NCBI GenBank assembly: GCA_028023455.1
Contig: JAQFVV010000049.1
Coordinates: forward strand, 7,585,647-7,649,646
Reading direction: 5' to 3'
Source of the DNA: Epiperipatus broadwayi
Taxonomy: Eukaryota > Onychophora > Udeonychophora > Euonychophora > Peripatidae
Length of the DNA stretch: 64,000 nt
Positions 44,618-57,879 of the stretch are shown piece by piece. The notes below the pieces were generated by a model. The model worked only from the letters and a program-made list of their open reading frames with translations. It did not search any database and was not told where the DNA came from. Made by a program: the position numbers and the translations under genes. The number at the start of each line of letters is the position of its first letter. Within the stretch, counting starts at the first letter, position 1.

Positions 44618-44812
44618 AAATGTTTCTTATATATGTAAGTGGAGGAATTTGAATTTAAAATTTTTCAGTCTCTATCCATCCTCCACTCCATCTCAAGCAA
44701 CCTATTTACATTCTCACATACATGTGAAAAAGATAGATTATCTCCAATATATGTATTTTTTTCAGAAACAGTGGAGGATAGATATAGACTGAAAAATCCT
44801 AAGTTCAAATCA
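44618..44812. mobile_element. ribozyme repeat, snapback copy downstream of the PLE relic
   Basis: The left part (44618-44770) parallels the repeat at 43.05 kb base by base (TTTCTTATATATGTAAG, TTTTTCAGTCT, TCCTCCACTCCATCTCAA, CTCCAATATATGTATTT). The right part (44771-44812) is an inverted copy of the distal 42 bases (AGTGGAGGATAGATATAGAC...). The junction falls at the GAAA of the hammerhead, and CTGATGA is lost. Confidence 0.65.
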
Positions 44813-44819
44813 CTCTCAT

Positions 44820-45940
44820 TTTATATATAATATTTCCATACTAAAATTTTATCCATAGCTTAAACAGTTTATATGCAATTTACAAATGACTTGTAAATGG
44901 TGATGTCAATATAATGTCCATTTTAAATCTAAATTTAAACAAGTTCATAGTCATAAACATAAGGCACCCTTTAGATCTTTATTCTTAAAACTCTGATGTA
45001 CATATACTAGATGTTGATAGTGGATTCTCTATTCTTTTATTGCCATTTGATGTTATCACTCCTTTTAAATGTAATCATTTATTTTTCTTTTATCAAGTTG
45101 TTGTTAAAGTGAGGCATTGGATGATATTTTTTAAACATTTTTAAAATGTTCCACATGTAATTAGTTTCTTGGATCAGGGGAATCCAACCAGCCCACCAAT
45201 GATTTTAAAATTTGCAAGAAAACTCATTTTATACTATTCCTAGCAATGATGATTTTAGAATGCTAAAACTATTAAATTCCTTAATGGTGATTTTACAATG
45301 TTGAATCTGATAAAAAGCCTTTAGAAACTTTGCTTTATACTATTTTTGTTTAAAACTATATCAGTCATAACATTTGGTGGTCCACATGCATTCAGAAATT
45401 AACCCATCTTTTGTTATATGTTTCATGTGCTTTAAAACATTAATTGCATCATATTATTATTATTGTTGTTGTTGTTGTTGTAGTTGTTATCATCGCCATC
45501 ATTATTGTGATTGTTATCAGTGCTAAACATTTTTAAATCACTAAACTTAAAATTGTGTTACTAATAATATTAAAATTATTCTATATAATATTTTTAAAAA
45601 TTCTTATATTTTTTTGATTATGAATGTGAATAATCGTCAAATATTATACATACACATACATGCAAATATACATATACATAACATAAAATATACTTATTTA
45701 TTAATATTATGAGTTACTTGCTTTCTAATATATGTATTGTTTTATTTAAATAACTTTAACCTCTTTTGCTTTTCCTAGCTTGTTTTTGAAAAATTAATAC
45801 TATAGGATGCATTACATTCTCCTTTCCCTGATTATTGTGATATAGTTGACGAATATAATCTCATGAAATGATTATATCATTTCTATATATATATTCTGAT
45901 AAATATCTTTTACACATTTACATATTTGCAAGAAAACATT

Positions 45941-45978
<38 letters not shown>

Positions 45979-46200
45979 ACCAATTAGAAATGCAGATATT
46001 TTAGTGAACTCATGTAAATTTATTAGATATTTTGAATAATATATATATATGTAAATCTAAATGTATATATATATATTTAGTATAAGGAATATATATAGTA
46101 TTAGTAAAACTAAAAGGTTAAATTCACTTCAATAGAAAATGCTATGTACAAATCCTTCAGTGAAATTGTAAGAAGTCAATGAGATTAAAGATTTAAGAAA
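44820..46200. other. A/T-rich DNA with microsatellites
   Basis: No gene. ATT/GTT trinucleotide run at 45452-45488, TA run at 45944-45975, smaller TA runs near 46040 and 46065. Confidence 0.55.
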
Positions 46201-46204
46201 ATCC

Positions 46205-46708
46205 CAAATAATCCTGCTTGTTTTGTAAAAGTAGATTCTTTCTTCAATAAGATTTTATTAAAGGTTTTTCTTAAAAATAAATGAAAATGTTTTAATTATT
46301 TGTTTGAAATAAAAACATTATATACTAAATATTTAGAATAACAAATTAACTAAGTTATACATTATAGAGCAATATTTTATAATATTACTCTGAATATATG
46401 CAGTTTAAGTACCCTCTATTAATTCATTACTTAAATAAAATATAAACTTATTAATAATGACCATAATATGTGTTTTTCGTCTATCAAACTTTCAAATACA
46501 GCAATCAAAATATATTTAATATATATAAAATTGAAAACTAATCTAATTTATAGTCACTGGTGTGGGCCTTAGCCATCTAATGAATGTTGTTCATCTATAA
46601 CCAGTCTAGCAGAACAGTTCACAATTCAGACTGCCTATTATATATCATTTTTGTAATATATCAATTAATAATCCTGCTTGTTTTATAAAAGCAGATTCTT
46701 TAAAAGCA
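46205..46708 (+). repeat. short direct repeats flanking 0.43 kb
   Basis: 46205-46243 and 46670-46708 share AATAATCCTGCTTGTTTT, then TAAAAG.AGATTCTTT. The DNA between is A/T-rich without a frame. Confidence 0.55.
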
Positions 46709-46719
46709 ATGTCACTTTA

Positions 46720-47225
46720 TATATGACTTGCTTTATTGATTATTATATATCATCTTATATCTTAGTTAAATAATGAGCTAATAAAAGTTTAAAATGCATT
46801 CATTCTTAGTAATATATTAAACATTTATCTATAATAATACAGGAGATATATTTGTCTTATCTTTAAAATTTTAGATTTAAGTAAATACAAGTTATTAATA
46901 TTGTTACTAGTCCATTTATTATTTAATAATAAAATGGTAATATTTTTGATAGATCTTTTTTTTTTTTTTGCATTGGAAATATTTTTAAATACATAATTGT
47001 TTTATGCAGTTTATATTACTTGAGTACAAATAATAAGTAAGATAAATTTTTCTGACTGAAATTATATTGAATAATTAGGCAATTAAATATTATAACCAAA
47101 TGACAATATTTTCATCATTGGTATTAATCTCTCTTTGATTGTTAACCTGATTAACATATTTATTTAGAATCATCAATTTTAGGGTCACAGCATAAACTTC
47201 AATATTATTTTGAGTTATTTAAAAG
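46720..47225. other. A/T-rich DNA without recognised genes
   Basis: Nothing recognised apart from a T-run at 46957-46969. Confidence 0.45.
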
Positions 47226-47229
47226 GTCA

Positions 47230-47330
47230 AGGAAATTTGAAAATGCTCTGATGAAGATTTCTGGACAGTCAAAACTGTCAGGAAAATAAAGAAGTTTTAT
47301 TTAAAAAAAATTTTTGCATTAAAGTGTATA
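47230..47330 (+). repeat. retroelement 3' tail with hairpin, copy 1
   Basis: CTGATGAAGAT, a perfect GACAGT/ACTGTC hairpin with a CAAA loop, then AGGAAAATAAAG and a GCATTAAAGTGTA block. The same order occurs at 58505-58590. It resembles the end of a LINE or PLE. The CUGAUGA ... (G)AAAC order also recalls a hammerhead core, but helix II is poor. Confidence 0.4.
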
Positions 47331-48940
47331 TGAGAGAAGTTATTATAAGCTATATAAATTTTAGATATTAAGATGAATTAACTAGTAACTATAGGAAGAA
47401 AAATCTCAAAAAACTGTTGTCATATAGAGAAGGAAATAAACTTCCCGACATGTGCTTTTCAAGAATTTACATGCACTCACTTGTAAGCATCAGTTTAAAA
47501 ATGCAAAAGTGGACCATTTATGCTTAGAGTTTATGGTTATATAAGCCAATCTTTGATTATCATGCTAAAATCAAGACTTTAACCTATTGTTCCTGAAATA
47601 TGATTTGACAAATGATTAGTATAAACTTACTTATTCTATAGCAAGAGAGAGAAATTCCTGACCAAACTTTATACCTTCTCTATATTACAAACATGGTTAA
47701 GTGCTATATAAATAGATTATTTATTATAATAATAAATATTGTCATTTTTCAAATTTTGTATAGATTTTTATTGCTTATTAGTAATAGATTATTACTTCTA
47801 AATACATATTAAATTAAATCTAATAAACTATTCTTTTTTGTATTGTATGATTAGAAATAACCAATAAGAGACTTTAAACATTAAGAGACTTAGTGCCACT
47901 TTTATTAAAAATTATAGGTATACTTTTTCCATCATTTGTAATTTTGGTAAATTAATTATTTAGTGAAATTTTTGTTATGAATTAGACTCTTTGAGATCAT
48001 GATAACATATTCATCTCTTCTATATACAATTTGAGGTTTGAATTTGAGCTAAATGAAATTATTGTTAAGAAGCTTAGAACTTTTCTCTTAAAAGCCATAA
48101 TCAATCCAGTTAAGTATGCAACATTGTTCAGTAAACAAATATCTATCTTATTATCAAGAGAGTAAAATGAGAATAGAAAACAATTCAAACCCTCCCAGTG
48201 ACTAGAAAGCTTTATCAGTACTTCCTTCCTCTTCATTGTTTCTCTATGAGGAACTATTGGAAATATATTTAATCTGTATATTATGATTAAGTGTTATAAT
48301 ATGTTGAATAAAGTCTTTTAACTTTTACTTGTGTCAAGCTTTGTTATATTGATTGAAATATTTGCTAAATCATATTTATTAAGTATTTTATAACTATTTA
48401 TATTTTAATAGTTTGAGTGTTTTTTTGTTGTTTTTTTTGGAATTACCAGATATCTAATAAATTTTATTCATAAGTTTGAAAATAAGACTAATGATATATT
48501 TTTGAAAGAAGTCTTTCAATTTTATCAATAATTCTTTTGATATGTGATATAATTGCTATATGTTTATTCTTGTTCAAACTGGTTTACAGAAAGGCATTTG
48601 GAGTCAGATATGCTAGAAACCTACAAAAAGATTTTATCATGCTGTATCATAATATAGATATCATTATTAGATGTTTCTTTTAAAATGTCTTACTTCATTT
48701 GTATGTTATCAGGATCATACATTTTATAAGCACAATGTAATAACATCTCATAGTAACAACAACATTTTTTCATAAATAAAATAACAGTAAACTAAAGCAT
48801 AACAAAAAATAAAATAGAACAATTTCAAAATTAAATATAACTTAACTTTATTAAAAGCTTGTTATTTCCTTTTTCTCTCTTTCTTACTATACTGCTTTAA
48901 ACTTATATTTTTTAAAAAAAACTTATCAAAGATTGTCAAT
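47330..48940. other. A/T-rich DNA without recognised genes
   Basis: The 79-codon minus-strand frame near 48.0-48.2 kb has no recognised motif. No repeat was seen. Confidence 0.45.
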
Positions 48941-48945
48941 AGTCA

Positions 48946-49055
48946 GGTGTTGGTAGCTGAGAGGTCAGCGTATCCACCTTGCAAGCAAGCAATTGCTTGC
49001 AGACAGTTGATGCGGGTTCACTTCCCGGCTGATGCTATGACATAGGGGGAAAAAG
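48946..49055 (+). repeat. tRNA-derived SINE, plus strand
   Basis: GGTAGCTGAGAGGTCAGCG as A-box region, CGGGTTCACTTCCCGG as B-box arm, an end GATGCTATGACATA and a purine-rich tail. An internal GCAAGCAAGCAATTGCTTGC is self-complementary and slightly expanded relative to the 51.5-kb copy. Same family as 19.1 kb. Confidence 0.7.
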
Positions 49056-49059
49056 ATCA

Positions 49060-49960
49060 TCAATACTTGCAATTTGTTTTCTTTTAGATTACTCTTCACA
49101 CATCAAGAGCATAAAATTAATACCAATTGCAGCTTTTATCATAATAAAAAAAAAGCTTGTTTAGAGCGTTAGCATGCTCTTAAGTTTACATATTTGTAAT
49201 TGCAAGCTATACATAAGTCATGTGACATCTGACTTTTTATTATTACTATTATTTATTGAAGTAAGTATACCTTCATTAATAACTAAATAATAATAAAATA
49301 CTATCAAACTCATCATTAACTTTGATAATAAAGGAAAGTGAAATTAATTACCACATTTTTTTGCAAAGTATTATACCAATATTTCTTGAGTTTGTTACAT
49401 CAGAAAATTTTTGTTCCTTTTTATTTTTCATAATTATCTTGGTGTGTAATACTTAGAAATATCATAGCTACTAAAATAATTGATAGTGGAGTACTTTTCT
49501 TAACAATTATTTTTAGGTTCCAATGCTTCAAGCAACTTAAAATTGACAACTAATCTCATAATAATAAAAAGTCCTTACAACACTTTCTTGGTTAGAGAAA
49601 TATAAAAGTTTGAAGTTTTGTTTGAAGACCTTTTTCAAAAGAACTAAAAAATTGTTTTTGAAAGATAACTTATTTTTGACTATAAAAATAATTTGTATTG
49701 TTTTATAATAATTGTTAAAAATTTCATAATAAAACATGTGTAAATGATAGCAAATTTGGTTAACCTACCGTAGTAACCAAGGTAGAAAGAAAATAAAAAG
49801 CAACAAGTTCATAACCATAGAAACAATTTTGGAAATACTTATAATATATCTTTATCAAATGTTATTTGAATATATGTAATGATGCTAAAACAATGTTATA
49901 TCTTTTGTATATATAAATTCCTATGATTTTAATAAATCATTTAGATATCTTTTCCCTTAA
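49060..49960. other. A/T-rich DNA without recognised genes
   Basis: No gene or repeat recognised. Confidence 0.45.
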
Positions 49961-49964
49961 ATAG

Positions 49965-50430
49965 ATTGATAAGTAATATTAAACTTTGAAGTCAGATTGA
50001 TGAATATCAAATTATTCAATCATTTATTATAATGAGATAAAGGCTCTGTTTTAGATAACATTATCAGTATTAAAAAAATCTAAATTTAATTCTTGACTTA
50101 ATTTTTTTAATCATGAGAAAGAATCAGGACATGATTTTCTAAGGAAATTAGCATTTCATGTATTAGTACACTAATGATAAAAATAGAAAACTTAAGGATA
50201 CCCGGGAACATTGCTTGTTCTAATAACATACCAAATCAGAAATTTAGTAATATGTAGCATTCTCTGAAAATGTTGTTAATTAAGGTTTTTCATTTCATAA
50301 TAACTTATGAATTTGGTGTACTGCTCCAAAAATGTATTTGGCTATTAATATTTTAAAATATATTTATTGTTTTATATATTGACATGTAATGAAATTGTAG
50401 ATTTTAATTATACATTATTCAAAATGTAAT
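49965..50430 (+). repeat. dispersed repeat R1, uninterrupted copy
   Basis: Counterpart of 16830-17145 plus 17535-17730, without the foldback. This shows the pre-insertion arrangement and sets the boundaries of the 17-kb insertion. Confidence 0.6.
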
Positions 50431-50954
50431 AAACAAATAAAAAATATTAAAATTTGTAAATTTAAGATATTTTATGATATATGAGCAGCCATATTTTATC
50501 TCTGAGCAATGTACACAATCATGTTTTTAAAAAAGTTAAATTTGCAAATAAATTTCACAGTACACCACCAAGTGTTTTCTATTTTAGAGCACTGTATGCA
50601 ATCATATTTATTAATAAAATTTCTTCAGTTTATGTTGAAAGCACATACATTTGATTCTTTCCTTATTATTTTTTCCAAATTTGATTTGCAGTACTTTACA
50701 TAATAAAATGTTTTTGAGCATATTGCTAAAAGTTTTACAAAATTTAAAAACAGACTTAAAGTTGATATTGACTTAAAAGCATTAAAATAATTTGAGAGAT
50801 TCTCATTTTTTAATAAGGGAAGCTTATAATTCTATAACAGAAAAAAGTTATTAAAAAACAGAATATCAATGAGGAATATATTTAATTGCAATGAAAAGCA
50901 GACATTTTGCTAGTAATGGTAAGATATGTTTTTTCTTCTTATTATTTTTTCAGT

Positions 50955-51069
50955 GAATGAATGAGTGAATGTGCACTCTTTAAAATATACATAAATGTGT
51001 CTTCTCAATTAAAGAATGAATGAGTGAACACACACTCCGTAAAATGTATGCAAATGTGTCTTCTCAATT
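50955..51069 (+). repeat. tandem duplication, 56-bp units, 59-bp period
   Basis: 50955-51010 and 51014-51069 both start GAATGAATGAGTGAA and end AAATGTGTCTTCTCAATT. The middle has diverged. Confidence 0.8.
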
Positions 51070-51321
51070 TATTATTAATAACTATATTATTTTTTTAAAT
51101 TCTGTTTATACTATAATCTTAATTTATATGTGCATATTCACATTTAAAAAAGTGTTATATATATACGTGTGTGTGATGAATATTGCCATATATTTGCAAT
51201 TTCATAAACAATGCATATCCTATTTTAACCAAACTTTATCAACAAAAAAACGAGCTATGATGTATGATATATGTAAGGAAAGCTTTGAAAAAAATTTGTG
51301 ACTCCATTATATATATATAAT

Positions 51322-51412
51322 TAAAAGGAGGTTGCCTTGACAACAGTTTAAGATTGTTGATTGTTATGTATATTGGGATTGTCTAAGTGGTGACTGGTAT
51401 CTAATGGTTATA
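51322..51412 (+). repeat. R3 partial copy
   Basis: AAAAGGAGGTTGCCTTGACA, then ACAG, TTAAGATTGTTGATTGTTAT and a GTGACTGG block match the right arm of the foldback at 21.07-21.15 kb. Only one arm is present. Confidence 0.65.
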
Positions 51413-51520
51413 TATATATTAGAATATCAGAAATAAAATAACCTGTGGTTATAAAAATAAATAAATGTTTAGGTGATTATTGCTTTTTCCTTTCATGCAG
51501 ATGATCAGAAATTAAAAACC

Positions 51521-51532
51521 AAGAATGAAGTT
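51521..51532. repeat. SINE target site duplication, left
   Basis: AAGAATGAAGTT, repeated exactly at 51630-51641 after the A-tail of the SINE. Confidence 0.8.
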
Positions 51533-51629
51533 GTCAAGGATTGGTGGATGAGTGGTTAGCACAGCTGCCTTACAAGCAGTTGTTCCGGTTCGCTTCCGGC
51601 TGATGCTTTGACACATGAAAAAAAAAAAA
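51533..51629 (+). mobile_element. complete short tRNA-derived SINE, about 97 bp
   Basis: It starts GTCAAGGATTGGTGGATG, has an A box (TGAGTGGTTAGCAC) and a B box (CCGGTTCGCTTCC), ends CTTTGACACATG and an A-run, and is flanked by a perfect 12-bp target duplication. The tRNA-like head is nearly the whole element: there is almost no body. It must be moved by a LINE partner; A-tail and duplication suggest target-primed insertion. The youngest member of the family here. Confidence 0.8.
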
Positions 51630-51641
51630 AAGAATGAAGTT
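51630..51641. repeat. SINE target site duplication, right
   Basis: AAGAATGAAGTT, identical to 51521-51532. The first A may belong to the tail, leaving at least 11 bases. Confidence 0.8.
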
Positions 51642-51644
51642 AAA

Positions 51645-53825
51645 ACATTTTTCTTATACAATAGAATTATATTAAAATAATCAGCTTTTAACTAATATAA
51701 TTACTCAGTCATTATTAATCAGTAAATTAGTACATAATTATTTTTAAATGAAGGATAAAAAAAATTCTATGTCAGTAACATGGCTGTAAAAAATAATTTG
51801 ATAGAAATATATAGAGGAATGAATTTCCAATAAAGTATTAAACATATAATTATTTTTATTTTACATTTAATAGATATATCCAATAAATAATAATGATATT
51901 TGTATATAATCCTGACCCAAAATACCTATATTATATATTCCTTTAAAGACAGCTCACTATTGTGTGCAATCTATTTCACAAATGTGATATCATATGGGAA
52001 ATAACTATATGCAAAACGTATACGAGATACGTTTTAAATCTGAATAAAGTTCACAATTTTTTCCTAGTGCACTTTGGACTAAGTTGTATTCGTCATAGTC
52101 ATGGCATCTGACAAAGGGAAAAAGATTGCTGGCTTTATTTAAATGTGAAATCAATTTATGCATAAATTGAGAGAATTTCTAATCATTATATTTGTGATGG
52201 ATTAAAATGTCTTTTTTAAATGATAAGATTTACAGAGTTAGTTTTACTGTATCAAAAACATTTTATGAAGCTAGTATTATTTTTAAATATAAAAGTATAT
52301 GTTATTTGAAACAACATATTTTAACATTACTCTGTAATATAATTTTATATGTCATAAAATTGATATCCTTTTTTATATAAATAATTAATATTTATTTGAA
52401 TCTAAGTTTAATTATTATCGAATTTGAACAATATGATAAATAGACAAATTATTGTTCTGCTAAATGACAATAAAAATATACCCCCCCCCTCTCTTTTTCT
52501 ACAAAAATTAGGACAAAAAAATTAAATTAGTTAAACTAGAATATTTGCTACTAATAAAATGTATTTTTAAATAAATCTCTAAAAATAATAATTTCTTTGC
52601 ATTTTTCACAAATTCAATTTTTTTGACAATTTTGACTATCCAACAGACTTTTTCAGAATGCATTATTGTTTATTAACACAATTATATGCAGTGTGTCTCA
52701 GCTAAAAGCTGGTAAATCTTTTTCAGATTGTTTGCAGTTCTATGTTTAAATCAATATATGTGATTCATAGCAATATAGTTTACCTATTCATTACAAAAAA
52801 TTTGAAGCACTAACATATCTTGATCTCATGATCTCATGACAACTAAAATTGTGACACTGTATTGTCTACTTTCTTTGATTGCCTTCAGTACTCTTTCTTC
52901 CATCACAATATCTTGCAAATTACTTAGTCATTTTTGTGACTCATATATCCATTTCCATATACAATTTAAATCATTTCGAACAATTCAACAGCAATTTTTT
53001 TATAAAATTTATTACCATTACCTTGCTTTATCATGAATTAAGATTCAAAAAACACTGTCACAAATCATGTTCTAACTTATGATTCAGACATTTTAGCATC
53101 TTAAAATTTTTGTGGTAAATAGTAGAAACTATATTTCTATAAAGCACATGCACCAATTTAGAGATGATACTGCAGAAATCTTGGAGAGAGAGAGAGAGAG
53201 AGACACAATTACTAGTGATCTTTTTGCAGTTAATTATGTCACTATGTATAATATGTTGATTTAAAGATGGCAATGCAAACAGATTGAAGAGAGAACCAGT
53301 TACTTTTTTACCTGGTTATAATGTGTACAGTAATCATATTTTGATATATACATATGCAAACATTCAATACTGTATGTTATAATTTTATTATTAATTTTAT
53401 TCAATGATTTGTAATGCACAACTCTATTTGTTAATTACCTGTCATTTACATAAATAATTTCACACACTATAAGCTATGTTATTAGGTCTACAATGCCTTT
53501 TAAAGAATTTTAGTCCTCAATGATGAACTGAACCCACATTAAACAATAGTCAATTTATATTAAATTTTTAAAAAATGTACAAATTGACATGTGATGTACC
53601 AAATGAATATATTGCTATGCAAAAAAGTCTTTCATACAAGCACATACTTGGTCAAGACAATATATTAGATAGGCACTAGTTCAACAATTTACATTTAGTG
53701 TCCCTACATCTCTAATAACTAACAACATAGCTGTGACTACTGATAATATACCAATTTCAATCTATACATACTTCAAAAGTAAATTATAAAAATATTTTTC
53801 AAACCATCATATAATTTCTTTGGGA
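51645..53825. other. A/T-rich DNA with minor simple repeats
   Basis: C9-10 run near 52482 and (GA)n at 53184-53202. No supported gene. The 65-70-codon frames at 52.8-53.3 kb look spurious. Confidence 0.5.
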
Positions 53826-53829
53826 CAAT

Positions 53830-55860
53830 AGATGAACAAGCATTATTCAAACCACAAGACTTTTTTCCAAAGTTTGGAAATTATGTCTGAATCCTTCCAC
53901 ACAAACTTTCCTGGTATACTAAAGTTTGTTTTTGAACATCTAAATCAATGTATCTCAGAATATCTTCCAAACATGACTAATTTTCTAATAAAAAAAATTT
54001 ATAAAATTTTCTATATATTCAACAGCAATTTTCCTATTTACATAAAAAATATATCACCATCCACAATGAAAAATATAAGACCAATATCCATGGGTCCATT
54101 TGGGATAAAATTACTTGAAAAGGTATTAAAAACAAGATGGAGCCACTTCTATTACAACTGCTGTCATAATCACAATTCATTAAAAAAGAATTGTCAGTAA
54201 GACAAGCAGCATTATTATTCAATACAGTCATTGATACTGGGTGAAATACAAAGAAATACAGCCAAAGGTACAGTTTTTGAATCTCTACTAATTGATATTC
54301 TCATACAAACTTTGAAAAATACTAAAATATTTATTTTATATGTACTTAAAAATGTACTTATAAACAGGGAAATACATATTACTTTAAATAAAAAAATATC
54401 TCTTTTATTTAACACAAGTCAATCAATACCTTGAGGATTATTACTTAAGGGTTTAATATTTACAACTTACATAAACCAATTCCTCAACAATATAGCAAAA
54501 CATCTTCCTTGCATCTATATTCCCACACAGGGTCATAGTCTAACCTGCATAGATATGAAGGATATTACAGTCTTCATTACAAAAAAATTCAGACATTAGA
54601 AAAAAAAACATGAAAGAATTTACCAATTCCCATAAATTTGCATTAAATCTAGATAAATCATGTACATGGTACATATATCTATATAAAATATATACAAATA
54701 TATTTCTTGGCTTACTAACTACATATTTAGGTTTTTATTTCTATCTAAGCAATATGGCTACATATTTAGGTTTTTCTTTCTATCTAAGCAATATGGCTAT
54801 GTAAAATCAAATACAAGATAAATTGTTACAATCAACAGAACAATAATTTTACCACTTTCAAAGACATATGTCTTACTTTAATCTAAAGTAGCTTGCATCA
54901 TCATGATTATCATAACAAAGGAGATATATTATTTACCCATCATAATCTTTACAAAATCATTCATCTCAAATATTTATTCACTGTATAGAAAGCTTTTATG
55001 GGGAAGGAAAACAGTTGCACTTTCACTCAGAAAATTAGTTTCTTAGTACTCAAAATGGATTAGGATTACATTCAATTTAGGTATGTATGATCTAAAAATC
55101 TATTAATGTTATATCTTTCATGATAAGATTATTTTCACATCTGGAAATAACATTTAAGGTAACACCAGCAGATAAGCTTCCATTATATATAAAACCTCTT
55201 CAAACAATTTTAGCACCAATTAACATAATATCAAATATTAAGATAACATTTCCATAAGAGAACTGGTAATATTGAAAAATTCATGCTTATTTATATCCAA
55301 ACATAAATGAAATGGCTGACCCTCTGTTACTTGGCATTAATAATAGGCAACTGATAATAAGATTTAAGTAATGGGCTCTTGCACCAAAATATTTTGATTT
55401 TATGCTCAAAATAAAGATATAATCTTTGCCTTCATTATACTTTTAGTGGTATAAAGGAAATTTTGTATACAGAGGAACTATATGTAATTATGTCTTAAGA
55501 AAAAAGATCAAAAATATCTTTTTTAAAAGTTTAATAGCCTACAAGATGCCCAGTCATATATCTCAAAAATACTATGGAAAAATAATAATACAATTCAGTC
55601 AATCATTAGTTCTTTTCCAAAAGCTTTCTTTTTAGAAAGAAGAATCATTACATTCATACTTTATACTTCATGGTGCACAAGATGCTTATATTTCTACACC
55701 ACTAATACAAGAAGACATCTGAACACATTTAAAAACAAATACACAATTAAACAGAGAGTCAAAAAAAGTATCTACCAGATATATTTGCAGCTACATGGTC
55801 AGTGCTCTAATCTATAGTGAGATGTTCTCATTATAATTTCTTAATTGCTTTTTTTCTGAT
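53830..55860 (+). pseudogene. decayed LINE reverse transcriptase
   Basis: The block order follows a non-LTR reverse transcriptase across several frames. IRPISMGPFGIKLLEKVL (about 54080-54125) matches the N-x-RPIS...K..EK.L fingers motif. RNTAKGTVFESLLIDI near 54255-54300 corresponds to the strand that holds the first catalytic Asp. LIFTTYINQFLNNIAKHLPC near 54460-54510 matches the ...LF.IYIN.FL segment. CIDMKDITVF near 54549-54578 stands where the catalytic A/Y-x-DD box should be and has lost it. HKFALNLDKSC near 54630-54660 matches the region after the active site. Stops and frameshifts are frequent. Sequence to about 55860 still looks like old coding DNA but is not assignable. Confidence 0.6.
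54719..54796 (+). repeat. 39-bp tandem duplication inside the LINE relic
   Basis: 54719-54757 and 54758-54796 begin CTACATATTTAGGTTTTT and end CTATCTAAGCAATATGG, with one visible difference. It arose after the LINE decayed and adds 13 codons in frame. Confidence 0.9.
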
Positions 55861-55869
55861 GCATTTATT

Positions 55870-57875
55870 ACAACATATGGTATTTTGGTTTTCTAATTCT
55901 AACAATTTCTAAATACGTCAAGTTCTTTATATTGATTTTTTTATTCCTATTGTAATATACTAAGTTTTTATCAATAAAATTTCTTTTGGAACATAAAAAA
56001 ATATTTTTTATATAATCATTTAAAAGAAATAGATTAATAATAATTTTAAAAAACTTTTTAAAATGCTTTACCAATTTAAAATGCTATTAATCTTTTAATA
56101 TTGTTTTATATTTGTAAATAATTACATTATATTAGATGACTATTGTTTCTCTTTTTTCTTAACTTGTATAATAATGGATTTTTTAAAAACTGTTTTATTA
56201 TGATTAATAATCCTTTACCATTAGTTCCTTTATTGTCTATTTCAAATAATTTTGATACTTGATTAACGTTTATAATTAACATTATACAAATTCAAAAATA
56301 ATAGTTTTTATAGTTACAACTATTAAGCATTTATAAATAAGTGACAATTGTAGTGAAATGACTTATCATTATGTGGATGAAATAATTATATATATATGCA
56401 TGTTGAAACTATGAAAACATTTAGTATGCACATAAAATTAAGTTTTGTATTATATTTTTTCTAGTGATCCAAATGATTCAGTAGTTTCATTTACTGTTTT
56501 ATGAACTATATTAACATGAAAAAAATAATCTTTTTCAATTTTCCCCAGTATATGGAGATTCATCAAAATATTTGCAGTAGATTATATCAACCTTTGGGAG
56601 GCTTCTCGCAAATTATTTCGGTTTTTTAATTAATTTGTCCCCTGGTGAATTTTTTCATAAGTATTATACATTAAAATGCATGTACAATGGTATATTTTAT
56701 TATATAAAAATTTCGCTGAAAAATTTATGCTAGAAGGTGGGAAATTCAAAATTCCTGCTCTGACAATAGACATAAGCCCCAGCCTGACATGTTCAGCCAT
56801 TGTCTGTTGCCAAGACTGTAAAACATTCGGTGTTTTATGACATTGTTTAAAGAAAATAGTTCCCATGACCAAAAACATGTTTATTTGTGAATTTATTACT
56901 GTTTAAATATTTTTTATAATAATTTATACTATATTTATTAGATATCAAGAAATATAAATTATTAATAACTTATTTTGACTTGAAATACTTTATTTTTAAA
57001 AATATAATGTTATATTAGCAGTGAATTTAAACATGGCCTGAAGCAATTTATAAGCTTAGCTTCTATGTAAGCATTCTACTTATACTTACGAGTATGAAAA
57101 TATCACAGTTGTTCAATAAATATTCAAATATTTTAAACTTTTGAAGCATAATTCATTAGATATAAGAGAAATAAATAAATATTCATTTTGATTTTTAAAA
57201 ATAATAAGAATTAAAAAATATTTCATTGATTTTATAAACTGAAAATAATCTTTTTAGAAATGATGATGCGTAAACTCTTTGTTTTGATTACAATCTCATT
57301 TTTTTAATATTTACAGAAAGAAAATGTGAACATTTAAAATTTATTTTAGTAATAAACAAAAATATCTATCAAATGAAGTCAAATTTATTATTTTCAGATA
57401 AGTAATAATTATTTAATCATATATTTTAAGTTGATTTGTGAGACAAAGAAAAATGTCAGAAAATGCTGAAATGTGAGAGAGTTAGGCTTCATGTCAGAAG
57501 ATCACATTAAAACTGTTGTCATTATTGAATCTGCCATTATTACTTTTAGGTGAATACTATTCATTTTTTGAATAGTAAATATTTTCATTTGAAAACTTGA
57601 TATCTATTAGATTCTATTAAAAATTAGATAAGTTTGCACTTATTTACTAAAAGTAATCTGTATTAATAAAATAAAATGATACTATTTTTATATGCAAGAT
57701 TTCCGTGCAGAAGGGCATTTTATTTATAAAATAATTTTATCACAATAAAACCTAATTAAGATAATTCTTGATATAATAGTTACAAGTATGAACAAAGTTG
57801 AATAGAAGTTTCACAAACTTCATCAAAAAATATAATAATGATAGTAGGAATAAATATTCATGATTGCCATTAAAA
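55870..57875. other. A/T-rich DNA; one unassigned minus-strand frame
   Basis: An 82-codon minus-strand frame at 56630-56878 has fairly normal composition (for example QQTMAEHVRLGLMSIVRAG) and slightly higher G+C. No motif is recognised. The rest is A/T-rich and empty. Confidence 0.35.
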
Positions 57876-57879
57876 TATT

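Noticed and set aside
43050-44812. Reading the bracketing ribozyme repeats as LTRs of an LTR retrotransposon
   Set aside because: The coding relic between them has Penelope-like linker and GIY-YIG features, not gag-pol, and the repeats lack TG...CA ends.
56630-56878. 82-codon minus-strand frame as a host gene
   Set aside because: Composition is fairly normal, but there is no recognised domain, no splice context and no repeat support. Left unassigned.
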